Positions 1 to 6,246 of a stretch of DNA of 8,271 bases are shown one piece after another. The first letter of the stretch is position 1; every line of letters starts with the position of its first letter. The position numbers were made by a program, and so were the translations under genes. Origin of the DNA: CAYRZF01 sp964428805 (GTDB lineage: Bacteria; Methylomirabilota; Methylomirabilia; Rokubacteriales; CSP1-6); NCBI GenBank assembly GCA_964428805.1, contig CAYRZF010000088.1, positions 1-8,271 on the forward strand, written 5' to 3'. Under the pieces are notes generated by a model that saw only the letters and a list, made by a program, of their open reading frames with translations, had not been told where the DNA came from and searched no databases.

Positions 1-39
1 CGCTTCTCGGCCAATACATGGGCGGGTAATCCGCGGTTC

Positions 40-1614
40 GTGAAGCTGTTGGTCAACGCCACCGTCCTCACGATGGATCCGGCGCGGCCAAGGGCGGAGG
101 CCCTCGCCATCCGGGACGGCCGTCTCGCCGCCGTTGGCTCCACTGAAGAGATCCGCCGGCTCCGAACGCCCGATGCCGAGCTTCTCGACCTGGCCGGCAA
201 GACCGTCCTTCCCGGTTTCGTGGATGCCCACAACCACTTCGCGATCGGTGCCCTGGAGGGGTTCTGGGCCGACTGTCGGACTCCTCCGCTCGGGTCGATG
301 CCTGAAATCCAGGCCCGGCTGAGCGAGGCATCGGCCCGCTGTGCTCCGGCCGAGTGGGTTCGGGGGTGGGGGTATCACCAGGCGAACCTCGCCGAGCGGC
401 GGCATCCGACCCGCCAAGAGCTGGACGAGGCCGTCCCGGACCACCCGGCGATCCTCATGCACTTCTCCCACCATCAGTGCGTCGCCAACTCGCGGGCCCT
501 GGCCGCGGCGGGAATCAGCCGTGGGACGTGCGATCCTCCCGGCGGTGAGATCGCCCGGGACAAGAGCGGCGAGCCCACGGGCCTTCTCTTCGAGCGCGCG
601 ATGGGGCTCGCCGAGTCGAAATCGCGGGAAGGCTGGGAGCAGCGCTTCTCGGAGGTAGCGGCGGCGACGAGCCGCCGCTACGCCGGGGTCGGCATCACGA
701 CCGTCCAGGACGCCGCGGTCTCCCCCTCGATGGCTCGCCACTATCTTGAAGCGGCGCAGGCCGGCCAGCTCGGCATCCGGATCCAGATGATGGCGGTGGG
801 GAGCCGGGGATGGTTTGAGGCACCCACCGAATGGGTCCGGGAGCGGGCGTGGCAAATCGCCGGGCCCAACCTGCTCCCGGGACCGTTGAAGGTTTTTGTC
901 GATGGCGGCTACCGTTGCGCCATGCGCCGCATCAAAGACGGAGAGACGGTGACGAGCGGCTTCCTCTTTTACGAGAGCGGGGAGCTGGCCGATCTTCTGG
1001 TTGCCGCGTGGCGTAGGGACTGGAGCGTCGTGTGCCACGCTATCGGCAACCTGGGAGTCGAGACGTGCGTCGGCGCCATCGAGGAAGCGCTCCGCCGCGA
1101 GCCCGGCGGGGAAGGGAAGGTCCGCATGGATCACGCGATGTTCCTGACCCGGGACCTGATCGGTCGGATCAAGGCGCTTGGGATCTGGGTCGTCGGTCAG
1201 CCCTCGTTCCTGTACGACTTGGGACCGGTTGACGCGGGAGAGGGGGTGCTCGTCAGGCCGTTCGGAAGAATCCTGGATGCCGGGATTCCGCAGGCGTTCT
1301 CCTCGGACTTCCCGTGCGGGACGCTCTCCCCGCTCGTGGGGATCTATGCGGCGGCGACGCGGCGGGCGCGCAGCGGGGAGGTGGTGGATCAGGAGGAAGC
1401 GATGTCAGTTCAAGACGCGCTTCAGGCCTACACCATCAACGCCGCCCGGGCCGGCGGGCTCGAGGGCGAGTGCGGAAGCCTCGAGCCCGGCAAGCGGGCC
1501 GACCTGATCGTCCTGGACAGGAACCCCCTGGAGGTTGCCCCGGATGAATTACCCCGCCTGAAGGTTGTGAGGACCTTCGTGGCAGGACAGGAGGTGCTGC
1601 ATGAGCAAGGGTGA
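40..1614 (+). CDS. YtcJ-like metal-dependent amidohydrolase (Amidohydro_3 family)
   Basis: This 524-residue protein spans a whole YtcJ/N-substituted formamide deformylase-type amidohydrolase, a cytoplasmic enzyme family that hydrolyses C-N bonds of amides or cyclic amides on a metal-bearing TIM barrel. Visible landmarks, in order: a small N-terminal beta-sandwich strand region (1-55), the metal-binding HxH in DAHNH (H64, H66), an HHxxxxNS segment (144-151), LKVFVDGG (K284), VCHAIGN (H333), RMDHAMF (H365), SSDFPCG (D423), and the C-terminal return to the sandwich with GSLEPGKRADLIVLD (479-493). The start is GTG at 40. The frame stays open to the window edge, but the family's N-terminus begins at this point. 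No strong ribosome binding site is visible. The TGA at 41-43 in another frame overlaps this start, so an upstream gene could be coupled. The real substrate cannot be read from sequence; annotated relatives are mostly uncharacterised. The 3' end overlaps the next gene by 14 bases. Confidence 0.93.
   Translation: MKLLVNATVLTMDPARPRAEALAIRDGRLAAVGSTEEIRRLRTPDAELLDLAGKTVLPGFVDAHNHFAIGALEGFWADCRTPPLGSMPEIQARLSEASARCAPAEWVRGWGYHQANLAERRHPTRQELDEAVPDHPAILMHFSHHQCVANSRALAAAGISRGTCDPPGGEIARDKSGEPTGLLFERAMGLAESKSREGWEQRFSEVAAATSRRYAGVGITTVQDAAVSPSMARHYLEAAQAGQLGIRIQMMAVGSRGWFEAPTEWVRERAWQIAGPNLLPGPLKVFVDGGYRCAMRRIKDGETVTSGFLFYESGELADLLVAAWRRDWSVVCHAIGNLGVETCVGAIEEALRREPGGEGKVRMDHAMFLTRDLIGRIKALGIWVVGQPSFLYDLGPVDAGEGVLVRPFGRILDAGIPQAFSSDFPCGTLSPLVGIYAAATRRARSGEVVDQEEAMSVQDALQAYTINAARAGGLEGECGSLEPGKRADLIVLDRNPLEVAPDELPRLKVVRTFVAGQEVLHEQG
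1589..1596 (+). promoter_or_regulatory. Strong Shine-Dalgarno site of the 72-residue gene
   Basis: AGGAGGTG is a near-perfect anti-16S match. It lies inside the last codons of the amidohydrolase gene, with six bases between GGAGG and the ATG at 1601. It is the main evidence that the small overlapping frame is a real, translated gene and that it starts at 1601. Confidence 0.8.
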
Positions 1615-1819
1615 CGAGCTGCTTCGCGAGATTGCCGAGTGCCAGGCGGAAATCCTGAGGCTTCAGTCTCGCATCACCGAACTGACCGAGCAGGCTTACC
1701 GGGCCACCCGGGTGGCCGCCCACTGGGACCGGTCGCTCTCCGGGAAGATCACCGGCCTCTGCTATGGCGTGTTAGCCCACCTGGAGGAGCTCAAGCGCCT
1801 GCTCAAGGAAGAAGCCTGA
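1601..1819 (+). CDS. Small coiled-coil protein, function unknown
   Basis: This is a 72-residue, charged, apparently all-helical protein that I do not recognise. Residues 7-31 show clean 3-4 heptad spacing (I11, C14, I18, L21, I25, L28), as expected of a coiled coil. A short GKITG turn (48-52) follows, then a second amphipathic helix (53-70) rich in Leu, Glu and Lys. There are two cysteines (C14, C54), one at a heptad core position, so a disulfide-linked or zinc-bridged dimer is conceivable, but this is inference. There is no signal peptide or membrane segment. It starts with ATG, overlaps the end of the amidohydrolase gene by 14 bases and has a strong ribosome binding site, so it is probably co-translated with that gene. 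The role could be an oligomerisation partner or an unrelated small protein; nothing in the sequence decides. Confidence 0.75.
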   Translation: MSKGDELLREIAECQAEILRLQSRITELTEQAYRATRVAAHWDRSLSGKITGLCYGVLAHLEELKRLLKEEA

Positions 1820-1899
1820 CGGCGAGCCTGGGGGCGGCGTGACGTGGGGAGGAGACCGCGCCGTGCTGGTCGCCGTGGTGGAGCGGGCGCTGTGTGAGG

Positions 1900-1908
1900 T
1901 GCTATAAT
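1900..1908 (+). promoter_or_regulatory. Extended -10 promoter of the peroxiredoxin gene
   Basis: TGCTATAAT is a perfect extended -10 element (TGn plus TATAAT) in otherwise GC-rich DNA. No good -35 hexamer is found about 17 bases upstream (GGAGCG there), which is acceptable for extended -10 promoters. Transcription would start near 1915 and leave a leader of roughly 55 bases before the ATG at 1971. An 8-bp palindrome, GGACGTCC (1920-1927), sits just past the predicted start and could be a regulator site, but this is weak. The element implies sigma-70-type transcription separate from the upstream amidohydrolase pair. Confidence 0.65.
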
Positions 1909-1957
1909 CCTTTCCCTCGGGACGTCCAACCAGGCCCCTCAACCGCGCCGACACGAT

Positions 1958-1963
1958 GGAGGG
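1958..1963 (+). promoter_or_regulatory. Ribosome binding site fixing the peroxiredoxin start
   Basis: GGAGGG lies seven bases before the ATG at 1971. An in-frame ATG at 1956 would put this site inside the coding region and has no comparable site of its own. Translation therefore most likely begins at 1971, giving the usual MPVRIGDEAPDF N-terminus. Confidence 0.75.
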
Positions 1964-1970
1964 ATACGAC

Positions 1971-2624
1971 ATGCCGGTTCGCATCGGTGACGAAGCGCCG
2001 GATTTCACGGCCGAGACCACGGAAGGAAAGATCCGCTTCCATGAATGGATCGGGGACAAGTGGGCGATCCTGTTCTCGCATCCGAAGGACTTCACCCCCG
2101 TCTGCACCACCGAGCTCGGCTACATGGCCGGCCTGAAACCCGAGTTCGACAAGCGCAACACCAAGATCATCGGCCTCAGCGTCGATCCCGTGAGCGATCA
2201 CAAGAATTGGCTCAAGGACATCGCGGACACGCAGGGGCACGCGGTCAACTACCCGCTGATCGGCGACGCGGATCTCACGGTCGCCAAGCTCTACGACATG
2301 CTCCATCCCAACGCGCTGGGTGGCAAGCGCACCGCGGGGGACAACGCGACGGTACGCTCGGTGTTCGTCATCGGGCCGGACAAGAAGGTCAAGGCGATGA
2401 TCGTCTATCCGATGAGCACCGGCCGCAACTTCGACGAGGTGCTGCGCCTGCTCGACTCGGTGCAGCTGACCGCGAAGCACACGGTGGCGACGCCGGTCAA
2501 CTGGAAGCCGGGTCAGGACGTCATCATTCCCACCACGGTCTCGGACGAGGAGGCGAAGAAGAAGTATCCGCAGGGCTTCAAGACGCACAAGCCGTATCTG
2601 CGGACCGTGTCGCAGCCGAAGTAA
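1971..2624 (+). CDS. 1-Cys peroxiredoxin (Prx6-type, AhpC/TSA superfamily)
   Basis: This is a complete 217-residue thiol peroxidase that reduces hydrogen peroxide, alkyl hydroperoxides or peroxynitrite in the cytoplasm. The active-site motif PKDFTPVCTTE carries P38, T42 and the peroxidatic C45; R129 in ATVRSVF is the conserved arginine. C45 is the only cysteine in the whole protein, so no resolving cysteine exists and an external thiol must regenerate it. The Prx6-type C-terminal arm is present (VNWKPGQDVIIP, about 177-188, then a Lys-rich tail), and length matches the family. The start at 1971 was chosen over ATG 1956 because of the ribosome binding site at 1958-1963. It has its own extended -10 promoter and looks monocistronic as far as visible, but the assembly gap begins three bases after the stop, so its terminator and downstream neighbour are lost. 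Confidence 0.96.
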   Translation: MPVRIGDEAPDFTAETTEGKIRFHEWIGDKWAILFSHPKDFTPVCTTELGYMAGLKPEFDKRNTKIIGLSVDPVSDHKNWLKDIADTQGHAVNYPLIGDADLTVAKLYDMLHPNALGGKRTAGDNATVRSVFVIGPDKKVKAMIVYPMSTGRNFDEVLRLLDSVQLTAKHTVATPVNWKPGQDVIIPTTVSDEEAKKKYPQGFKTHKPYLRTVSQPK

Positions 2625-2627
2625 GGC

Positions 2628-2727
2628 NNNNNNNNNNNNNNNNNNNNNNNNNNNNNNNNNNNNNNNNNNNNNNNNNNNNNNNNNNNNNNNNNNNNNNNNN
2701 NNNNNNNNNNNNNNNNNNNNNNNNNNN
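2628..2727. other. Assembly gap (100 N) joining two contigs
   Basis: Exactly 100 consecutive N. This round length is the usual placeholder for a gap of unknown size, so the true distance could be larger or smaller, and adjacency of the peroxiredoxin to the downstream operon rests on scaffolding only. Any terminator of the peroxiredoxin gene and any upstream regulatory sequence or gene of the next operon may lie within it. Confidence 0.98.
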
Positions 2728-2744
2728 CTGAGGCCTGAAAGTCC

Positions 2745-2774
2745 TTGACCGCCCCGAGCCTATTGTGCTAATTC
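2745..2774 (+). promoter_or_regulatory. Possible promoter of the seven-gene run
   Basis: TTGACC (2745-2750) matches the -35 consensus at five of six positions. Eighteen bases later TGCTAATTC offers an extended -10-like TGnTA, but the hexamer TAATTC is a poor match to TATAAT. It is the only promoter-like arrangement in the 102 bases between the gap and the first gene. It overlaps the inverted repeat at 2765-2779, which would suit repression, but the call is tentative. Confidence 0.3.
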
Positions 2775-2779
2775 AGCAC
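2765..2779. repeat. Short perfect inverted repeat, candidate operator
   Basis: GTGCT-AATTC-AGCAC has two perfect 5-bp arms around a 5-base spacer, about 50 bases upstream of the GarR-like gene's start. It lies at the expected -10 region of the possible promoter. No T-tract follows, so it is not an intrinsic terminator. The size suits a dimeric helix-turn-helix regulator, but a 5-bp arm can also occur by chance, and no regulator gene is in view. Confidence 0.35.
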
Positions 2780-2829
2780 GAGCGGGCGCTGACTCAACCT
2801 TCCACTCCCTCGACACCGCGAGGATTGAA

Positions 2830-3726
2830 GTGACTCAAGCTATTGGTTTTATTGGCCTTGGTATTATGGGCCGTCCCATGGCCAAGAACCTTGTCAAGGC
2901 CGGATATCCCCTGGTTGTCCACAGCCGGAGCCAGGGGCCAGTCCAAGAACTGGTCGGGGTCGGTGCCAAGGCGGCCCCCTCCCCGAAAGCGGTGGCCGAG
3001 CAGGTGGAACTGCTGATCACCATGCTCCCCAACTCCCCCGACGTGGAACTGGTCGCCCTGGGCAAGAACGGGATCATCGAAGCCGACAACCAGCGCTTGA
3101 TCTTCGTGGACATGTCCACGATCTCGCCGATCGTGTCGCAGAAAGTCGCCGAGGCGCTCGGGCCCAGAGGCGTCCGGATGCTCGACGCGCCGGTCTCGGG
3201 CGGGGAGAAGGGCGCGATCGAGGGCACGCTCTCGATCATGGTGGGCGGGGAGAAGGCGGTCTTCGACGCCGTGCTTCCGGTTTTTCAGGCCATGGGGAAG
3301 ACGATCACTCATCTGGGCCCGTTGGGGGCGGGCGGGTTCACGAAGCTGGCGAATCAGATCATCGTCGCGGTGAACCTCACCGCGCTGGCCGAGGCGCTGA
3401 CGCTGGCGGCCAAGGCCGGCCTGGACATCGAGCTGACCCTCAAGGCGCTCGGGGGAGGCCTGGCGGGGAGCCGCTGTCTGGAGCAGAAAACGCCCAACTA
3501 CCTCGCCCATACCTTCAATCCCGGCTTCAAGATCGACCTCCACTACAAGGACCTCGGTCTCATCATGGAGGCGAGCCGGGCGCTCGGTGTTCCGCTCCCG
3601 ACCACGGCGGTGGTCCAGGAGCTCTTCAACGCGCTCCGCCAGAAGGGGCGTGGCGGGTTGGACCATTCGGGGGTTATCACCCTCTTGGAGGAGCTGGCCG
3701 GGGTCGAGGTGAGGGCGAAGAAGTGA
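2830..3726 (+). CDS. garR: 2-hydroxy-3-oxopropionate (tartronate semialdehyde) reductase-like beta-hydroxyacid dehydrogenase
   Basis: This 298-residue cytoplasmic NAD(P)H-dependent dehydrogenase belongs to the 3-hydroxyisobutyrate dehydrogenase superfamily. GarR/GlxR members reduce tartronate semialdehyde to D-glycerate in glyoxylate and sugar-acid catabolism. Seen directly: the Rossmann fingerprint GFIGLGIMGRPMAKN (6-20), the substrate-binding DAPVSGGEKGAIEGTL (119-134), the catalytic lysine in GGFTKLANQ (K172), and a C-terminal stretch with GGLAGS, NPGFKIDLHYKDL and LDHSG that closely follows the GarR pattern I know from Escherichia coli. These later motifs are why I prefer GarR over MmsB-type 3-hydroxyisobutyrate dehydrogenase, but succinic semialdehyde or other beta-hydroxyacid substrates remain possible. 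Start is GTG at 2830, with GAGG six bases upstream. The stop overlaps the next start by four bases (GTGA). No glyoxylate carboligase or glycerate kinase gene is visible nearby to confirm the pathway. Confidence 0.85.
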   Translation: MTQAIGFIGLGIMGRPMAKNLVKAGYPLVVHSRSQGPVQELVGVGAKAAPSPKAVAEQVELLITMLPNSPDVELVALGKNGIIEADNQRLIFVDMSTISPIVSQKVAEALGPRGVRMLDAPVSGGEKGAIEGTLSIMVGGEKAVFDAVLPVFQAMGKTITHLGPLGAGGFTKLANQIIVAVNLTALAEALTLAAKAGLDIELTLKALGGGLAGSRCLEQKTPNYLAHTFNPGFKIDLHYKDLGLIMEASRALGVPLPTTAVVQELFNALRQKGRGGLDHSGVITLLEELAGVEVRAKK

Positions 3727-4751
3727 GGGCGAGCGTCGATCGAGCGGGACTGGACTCCCAGGGCCGGGCTCCCGTCATCAAGATCCGGCGGGTGCGGAAG
3801 GGTGATCTCTCCAAGGTCAGGGACGTCATCGAGCAGGCCTTCGGCGACTTCTATGAACGGCAGCTCGGCACCCGTCCGCGCCAGGTTTTCGGTGGGGCCC
3901 AATACGTGCATCACCGTTGGCTCATGGAGCCGTGGGGGTGCTTCGTCGCCGAGGAGGGGGACGGAAAGATCGTCGGGGCGGCGGTGGCGGTGATCTGGGG
4001 AAGCCTGGGGCTCGTGGGCCCCGTGGCGGTTCTCACCACCTACCAGAACCAGGATATCGGCCAGCAACTGATCAAAGCCACCCAGGGATTCTTCGACGAA
4101 AACAAGGTCACGCTCCAGGGCCTGGCGACGTATCCGTCGAGCCCCAAGCACCTCCTCCTCTTCCAGAAGTTCGGCTACAAGCCCAAGGGGCTCGTGGCCA
4201 TCACGTCGAAGCCCCTGGACCGCCGCGAGATCATCCAGGCCACCCAGCCCGGAAAGCCCGCTGTCTCCGTCCGCCGTTTTTCTGCGCTGGAGGAGTCGAA
4301 GAAGAAGACTGTCATGCAGAAGGTGCGGCGGATCACGAACTCGATCTACCGGGGCCTGGATCTGGGCAAAGAAGTGGAGATCGTGGATGGGCTCGCCCTG
4401 GGGGACACCCTGCTGCTGGAGAAGGGACGCGAGTTGATCGGATTCGGCATCTACCACATGCCCGGGGTCAGTGAGGCCCCGCAGGGCTCCCTCTACGTCA
4501 AGTTCCTGGCCATTGACTTCCGCCATCGGAAGCCCGAGCACTTCCACGGGCTGATGGCGGCCCTCGAGGAGCTCGCCCACGGAGCGGGGCTCCAGCGGGT
4601 GATCGCGCCGGCGTACACGTATTACTGGGGGGTGTACCAGGCACTTCTGGAGCGGGGCTACTCGATCGATTTCACCATGGTCCGGATGAAGCGGGGCAAG
4701 CTCGAGGAGTACGAGCGGCCGACTGACCTGGTGCTGGACGACTGGCGCTGA
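3723..4751 (+). CDS. Two-domain GNAT-fold N-acetyltransferase
   Basis: This 342-residue protein contains two GNAT-like halves. The first (about 20-160) has an IRRVRKGDLSKVRDVIEQAF opening strand and helix, the acetyl-CoA pyrophosphate loop VAVLTTYQNQDIGQQLIKA (101-119) and a LFQKFGYKPKG motif (146-156). The loop reads Q110-D-I-G113-Q-Q115, against the usual R/Q-x-x-G-x-G/A, so the last small residue is replaced by Gln. The second half (about 183-325) repeats the topology, with GSLYVKFLAID, then RHRKPEHFHGLMAALEE where the glycine loop is missing, and YQALLERGYSI (305-315). It is probably structural or substrate-binding. The start GTG at 3723 overlaps the previous stop by four bases and has GAGGG seven bases upstream. 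The first 18 residues look poorly conserved, but no better internal start is seen. No membrane segment is apparent. Substrate unknown: small-molecule amine or protein acetylation are both possible. Confidence 0.82.
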   Translation: MRASVDRAGLDSQGRAPVIKIRRVRKGDLSKVRDVIEQAFGDFYERQLGTRPRQVFGGAQYVHHRWLMEPWGCFVAEEGDGKIVGAAVAVIWGSLGLVGPVAVLTTYQNQDIGQQLIKATQGFFDENKVTLQGLATYPSSPKHLLLFQKFGYKPKGLVAITSKPLDRREIIQATQPGKPAVSVRRFSALEESKKKTVMQKVRRITNSIYRGLDLGKEVEIVDGLALGDTLLLEKGRELIGFGIYHMPGVSEAPQGSLYVKFLAIDFRHRKPEHFHGLMAALEELAHGAGLQRVIAPAYTYYWGVYQALLERGYSIDFTMVRMKRGKLEEYERPTDLVLDDWR

Positions 4752-4759
4752 GGCGCCCC

Positions 4760-5140
4760 ATGATCCCGCCGAGGGGTGCGCTGGCGGTAGGGCTCCTCTT
4801 GCTCGCCGTGTTAATCGGCGCCCCGCGGCCCGCCACCGCCCACGCGCTGGTCCTGGAGTCCTCCCCACGAGCCGATGAGGTCCTCACGGTTTCCCCTCAG
4901 CGGATCTTCCTCCGGTTTAACAGCCGCATCGAGAAAGCGCTCTCCCGCATCACCCTGACGGATCCCACGGGTCGTGCCGTCCCCCTCCCGGTGGCGGCGC
5001 CTGACCCAACGCCCAACCATCTTGTTGTTCCGGTCCCTCCGCTCGAGCCCAGCCAGTACCTCGTCCGGTGGAAGGTCCTCTCCGCCGACGGCCACGTGAC
5101 CGAGGGGGCATTCGGCTTCGCCGTGGCGACGCCGCCGTGA
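4760..5140 (+). CDS. copC: Secreted CopC-domain copper-binding protein
   Basis: This 126-residue exported protein has a signal peptide (charged start, hydrophobic 8-20, then PATA before cleavage). The predicted mature form begins at H28, and an N-terminal histidine is the hallmark Cu(II) ligand of CopC. The single beta-sandwich domain follows: SSPRADEVL (34-42), PQRIFLRFNSRIE (46-58), and the signature LSADGHVTEG (107-116) supplying D110 and H112 as the expected remaining Cu(II) ligands. The mature part contains no methionine, so the Cu(I) Met-rich site of plasmid-type CopC is absent and only Cu(II) binding is expected. It is a stand-alone domain with no CopD permease fused or adjacent. Start is ATG at 4760, with GAGG six bases upstream and eight bases after the GNAT stop; the stop overlaps the next gene by four bases. 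Role inferred as periplasmic copper carrier or buffer; the link to its enzyme neighbours is unclear. Confidence 0.88.
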   Translation: MIPPRGALAVGLLLLAVLIGAPRPATAHALVLESSPRADEVLTVSPQRIFLRFNSRIEKALSRITLTDPTGRAVPLPVAAPDPTPNHLVVPVPPLEPSQYLVRWKVLSADGHVTEGAFGFAVATPP

Positions 5141-6246
5141 TCCCGGGCCGCGCCACGCCTGAAGGGACCGACGCCTACCGCCGCCGCAGCGGAAGGGAGA
5201 CTGTGCCCGAGCACTTTCGCTCGTTCGCGGGATGCTGGCTCTCGTCGCTGGGAATCGGGACCTACCTCGGCGACGAGGACCCTGCCACGGATGAGCAGTA
5301 TCGGGACGCGGTCATCCGCGCCCTGGAACTGGGCCTCAACGTCGTGGACACGGCGGTCAACTACCGCCACCAGCGGAGCGAGCGCGCCATCGGCCAGGCG
5401 CTCTCCGCCCGGGTGGGTAAGGGCGCGCTCCGGCGGGAGGAGGTGGTGGTCGCCACCAAGGGCGGCTTTATCCCCTTCGATGGCGCGGCGCCGAGAACCC
5501 CCGGGGTGTACTTCACGGAGACCTATGTCCGCCCCGGTATCATCGCCCCGGACGACGTGGTGGCCGGCTGCCACTGCATGACGCCGCGCTACCTCGCCGA
5601 TCAGCTGGAGCGTAGTCGCCGGAACCTGGGGCTCGAGACGCTGGATATCTACTACGTGCACAACCCCGAAACGCAGCTCGGCGAGGTGGACCGCGCCGAA
5701 TTCGTGAAGCGAATCCGCGCGGCCTTCGTGTTTCTGGAGTCCGCCGTGAGCGAGGGCAAGATCGGGTGCTACGGCACCGCGACCTGGAATGGATACCGCC
5801 AGCCCCCGACGGCGCGGGATTACCTGTCGCTGGCCGAACTTGAAAAGGTTGCCCGGGACGCGGCGGGTGAACGTCACCACTTCAGGGTGATCCAGCTCCC
5901 CTACAATCTCTCGATGTCCGAAGCGTTTACCGGGGCAAACCAGACGGTGGACGGCGAGGCGGTCTCGCTGCTGGAAGCGGCCCGTCGGCTCGGGATTTAC
6001 GTCATGGTGTCTGCGTCGATCTATCAGGGTCAGTTGAGCCGGAACCTCCCCGCCGTCCTGGACGAGCACCTTCCCGGCCTGACCACCGACGCCCAGCGCG
6101 CGATTCAGTTCGTCCGCTCCACCCCGGGGGTTGGGACGGCCCTGGTCGGAATGAGGCGCGTCGCCCACGTGGAGGAAAACGCCGCGCTGGCGAGGGTCGC
6201 TCCGGTGCCCTGGAGCGAATTTCAGAAGCTCTTCAAGGAATCCTAG
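5137..6246 (+). CDS. Aldo/keto reductase family oxidoreductase
   Basis: This 369-residue NADPH-dependent (by family) aldehyde or ketone reductase is a cytoplasmic TIM barrel. The AKR catalytic tetrad is intact: D71 and Y76 in VVDTAVNYR, K108 in VVATKGG and H175 in YYVHNPE. NYRHQRSERAIGQAL (75-89) and the late GVGTALVGMRRVAHVEEN (NADPH-binding region) also fit. Between K108 and the helix leading to H175 there is an insertion-like stretch (about 111-150) with FIPFDG, an aromatic segment and a Cys-His-Cys (145-147), longer than in compact AKRs. The frame is open from 5068, but I start it at GTG 5137, which forms a GTGA overlap with copC. This keeps an N-terminal ATPEGTxxYRxR segment that I recall from relatives. 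GTG 5203, with GGAAGG six bases before it, is an alternative. The stop shares one base with the next start. Physiological substrate unknown. Confidence 0.88.
   Translation: MIPGRATPEGTDAYRRRSGRETVPEHFRSFAGCWLSSLGIGTYLGDEDPATDEQYRDAVIRALELGLNVVDTAVNYRHQRSERAIGQALSARVGKGALRREEVVVATKGGFIPFDGAAPRTPGVYFTETYVRPGIIAPDDVVAGCHCMTPRYLADQLERSRRNLGLETLDIYYVHNPETQLGEVDRAEFVKRIRAAFVFLESAVSEGKIGCYGTATWNGYRQPPTARDYLSLAELEKVARDAAGERHHFRVIQLPYNLSMSEAFTGANQTVDGEAVSLLEAARRLGIYVMVSASIYQGQLSRNLPAVLDEHLPGLTTDAQRAIQFVRSTPGVGTALVGMRRVAHVEENAALARVAPVPWSEFQKLFKES

Noticed and set aside
1..43. Possible 3' end of an upstream gene (frame ending TAA at 27-29, or frame ending TGA at 41-43)
   Set aside because: Fewer than 15 codons are visible in either frame, too little to tell a real C-terminus from chance. 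The TGA option would give a GTGA overlap like others here, but this is not proof.
1839..1907. 22-codon GTG frame with a GGGGAGGAG upstream of an internal GTG, ending inside the TATAAT
   Set aside because: It lies upstream of the predicted transcription start, has no resemblance to anything, and its stop is formed by the -10 box itself. Most likely coincidence.
1956..1970. Five-codon N-terminal extension of the peroxiredoxin from ATG 1956
   Set aside because: The ribosome binding site GGAGGG falls inside this stretch and is well placed for ATG 1971, and the family N-terminus starts there.
2765..2779. Inverted repeat read as a transcription terminator
   Set aside because: The stem is only five base pairs and no run of T follows, so it cannot be an intrinsic terminator. 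It is kept only as a candidate operator.
2794..3666. Minus-strand open frame of 290 codons opposite the GarR-like gene
   Set aside because: Low-complexity Arg/His/Asp-rich translation, no family resemblance, fully covered by a confident gene on the other strand.
3543..4868. Long minus-strand open frame of 441 codons across the garR end, GNAT gene and copC start
   Set aside because: It lies opposite genes with clear family motifs, its translation is rich in Arg, Pro and Leu without any recognisable motif, and such mirror frames are common in GC-rich DNA.
5068..5136. Longer start for the aldo/keto reductase at ATG 5068
   Set aside because: It would overlap the conserved C-terminal CopC signature by more than 70 bases and adds residues not expected in the family. 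GTG 5137 gives a clean 4-base overlap.
4897..6168. Long minus-strand open frame of 423 codons opposite copC and the aldo/keto reductase
   Set aside because: It is the antisense shadow of motif-bearing genes. No fold, signal or ribosome binding site supports it.
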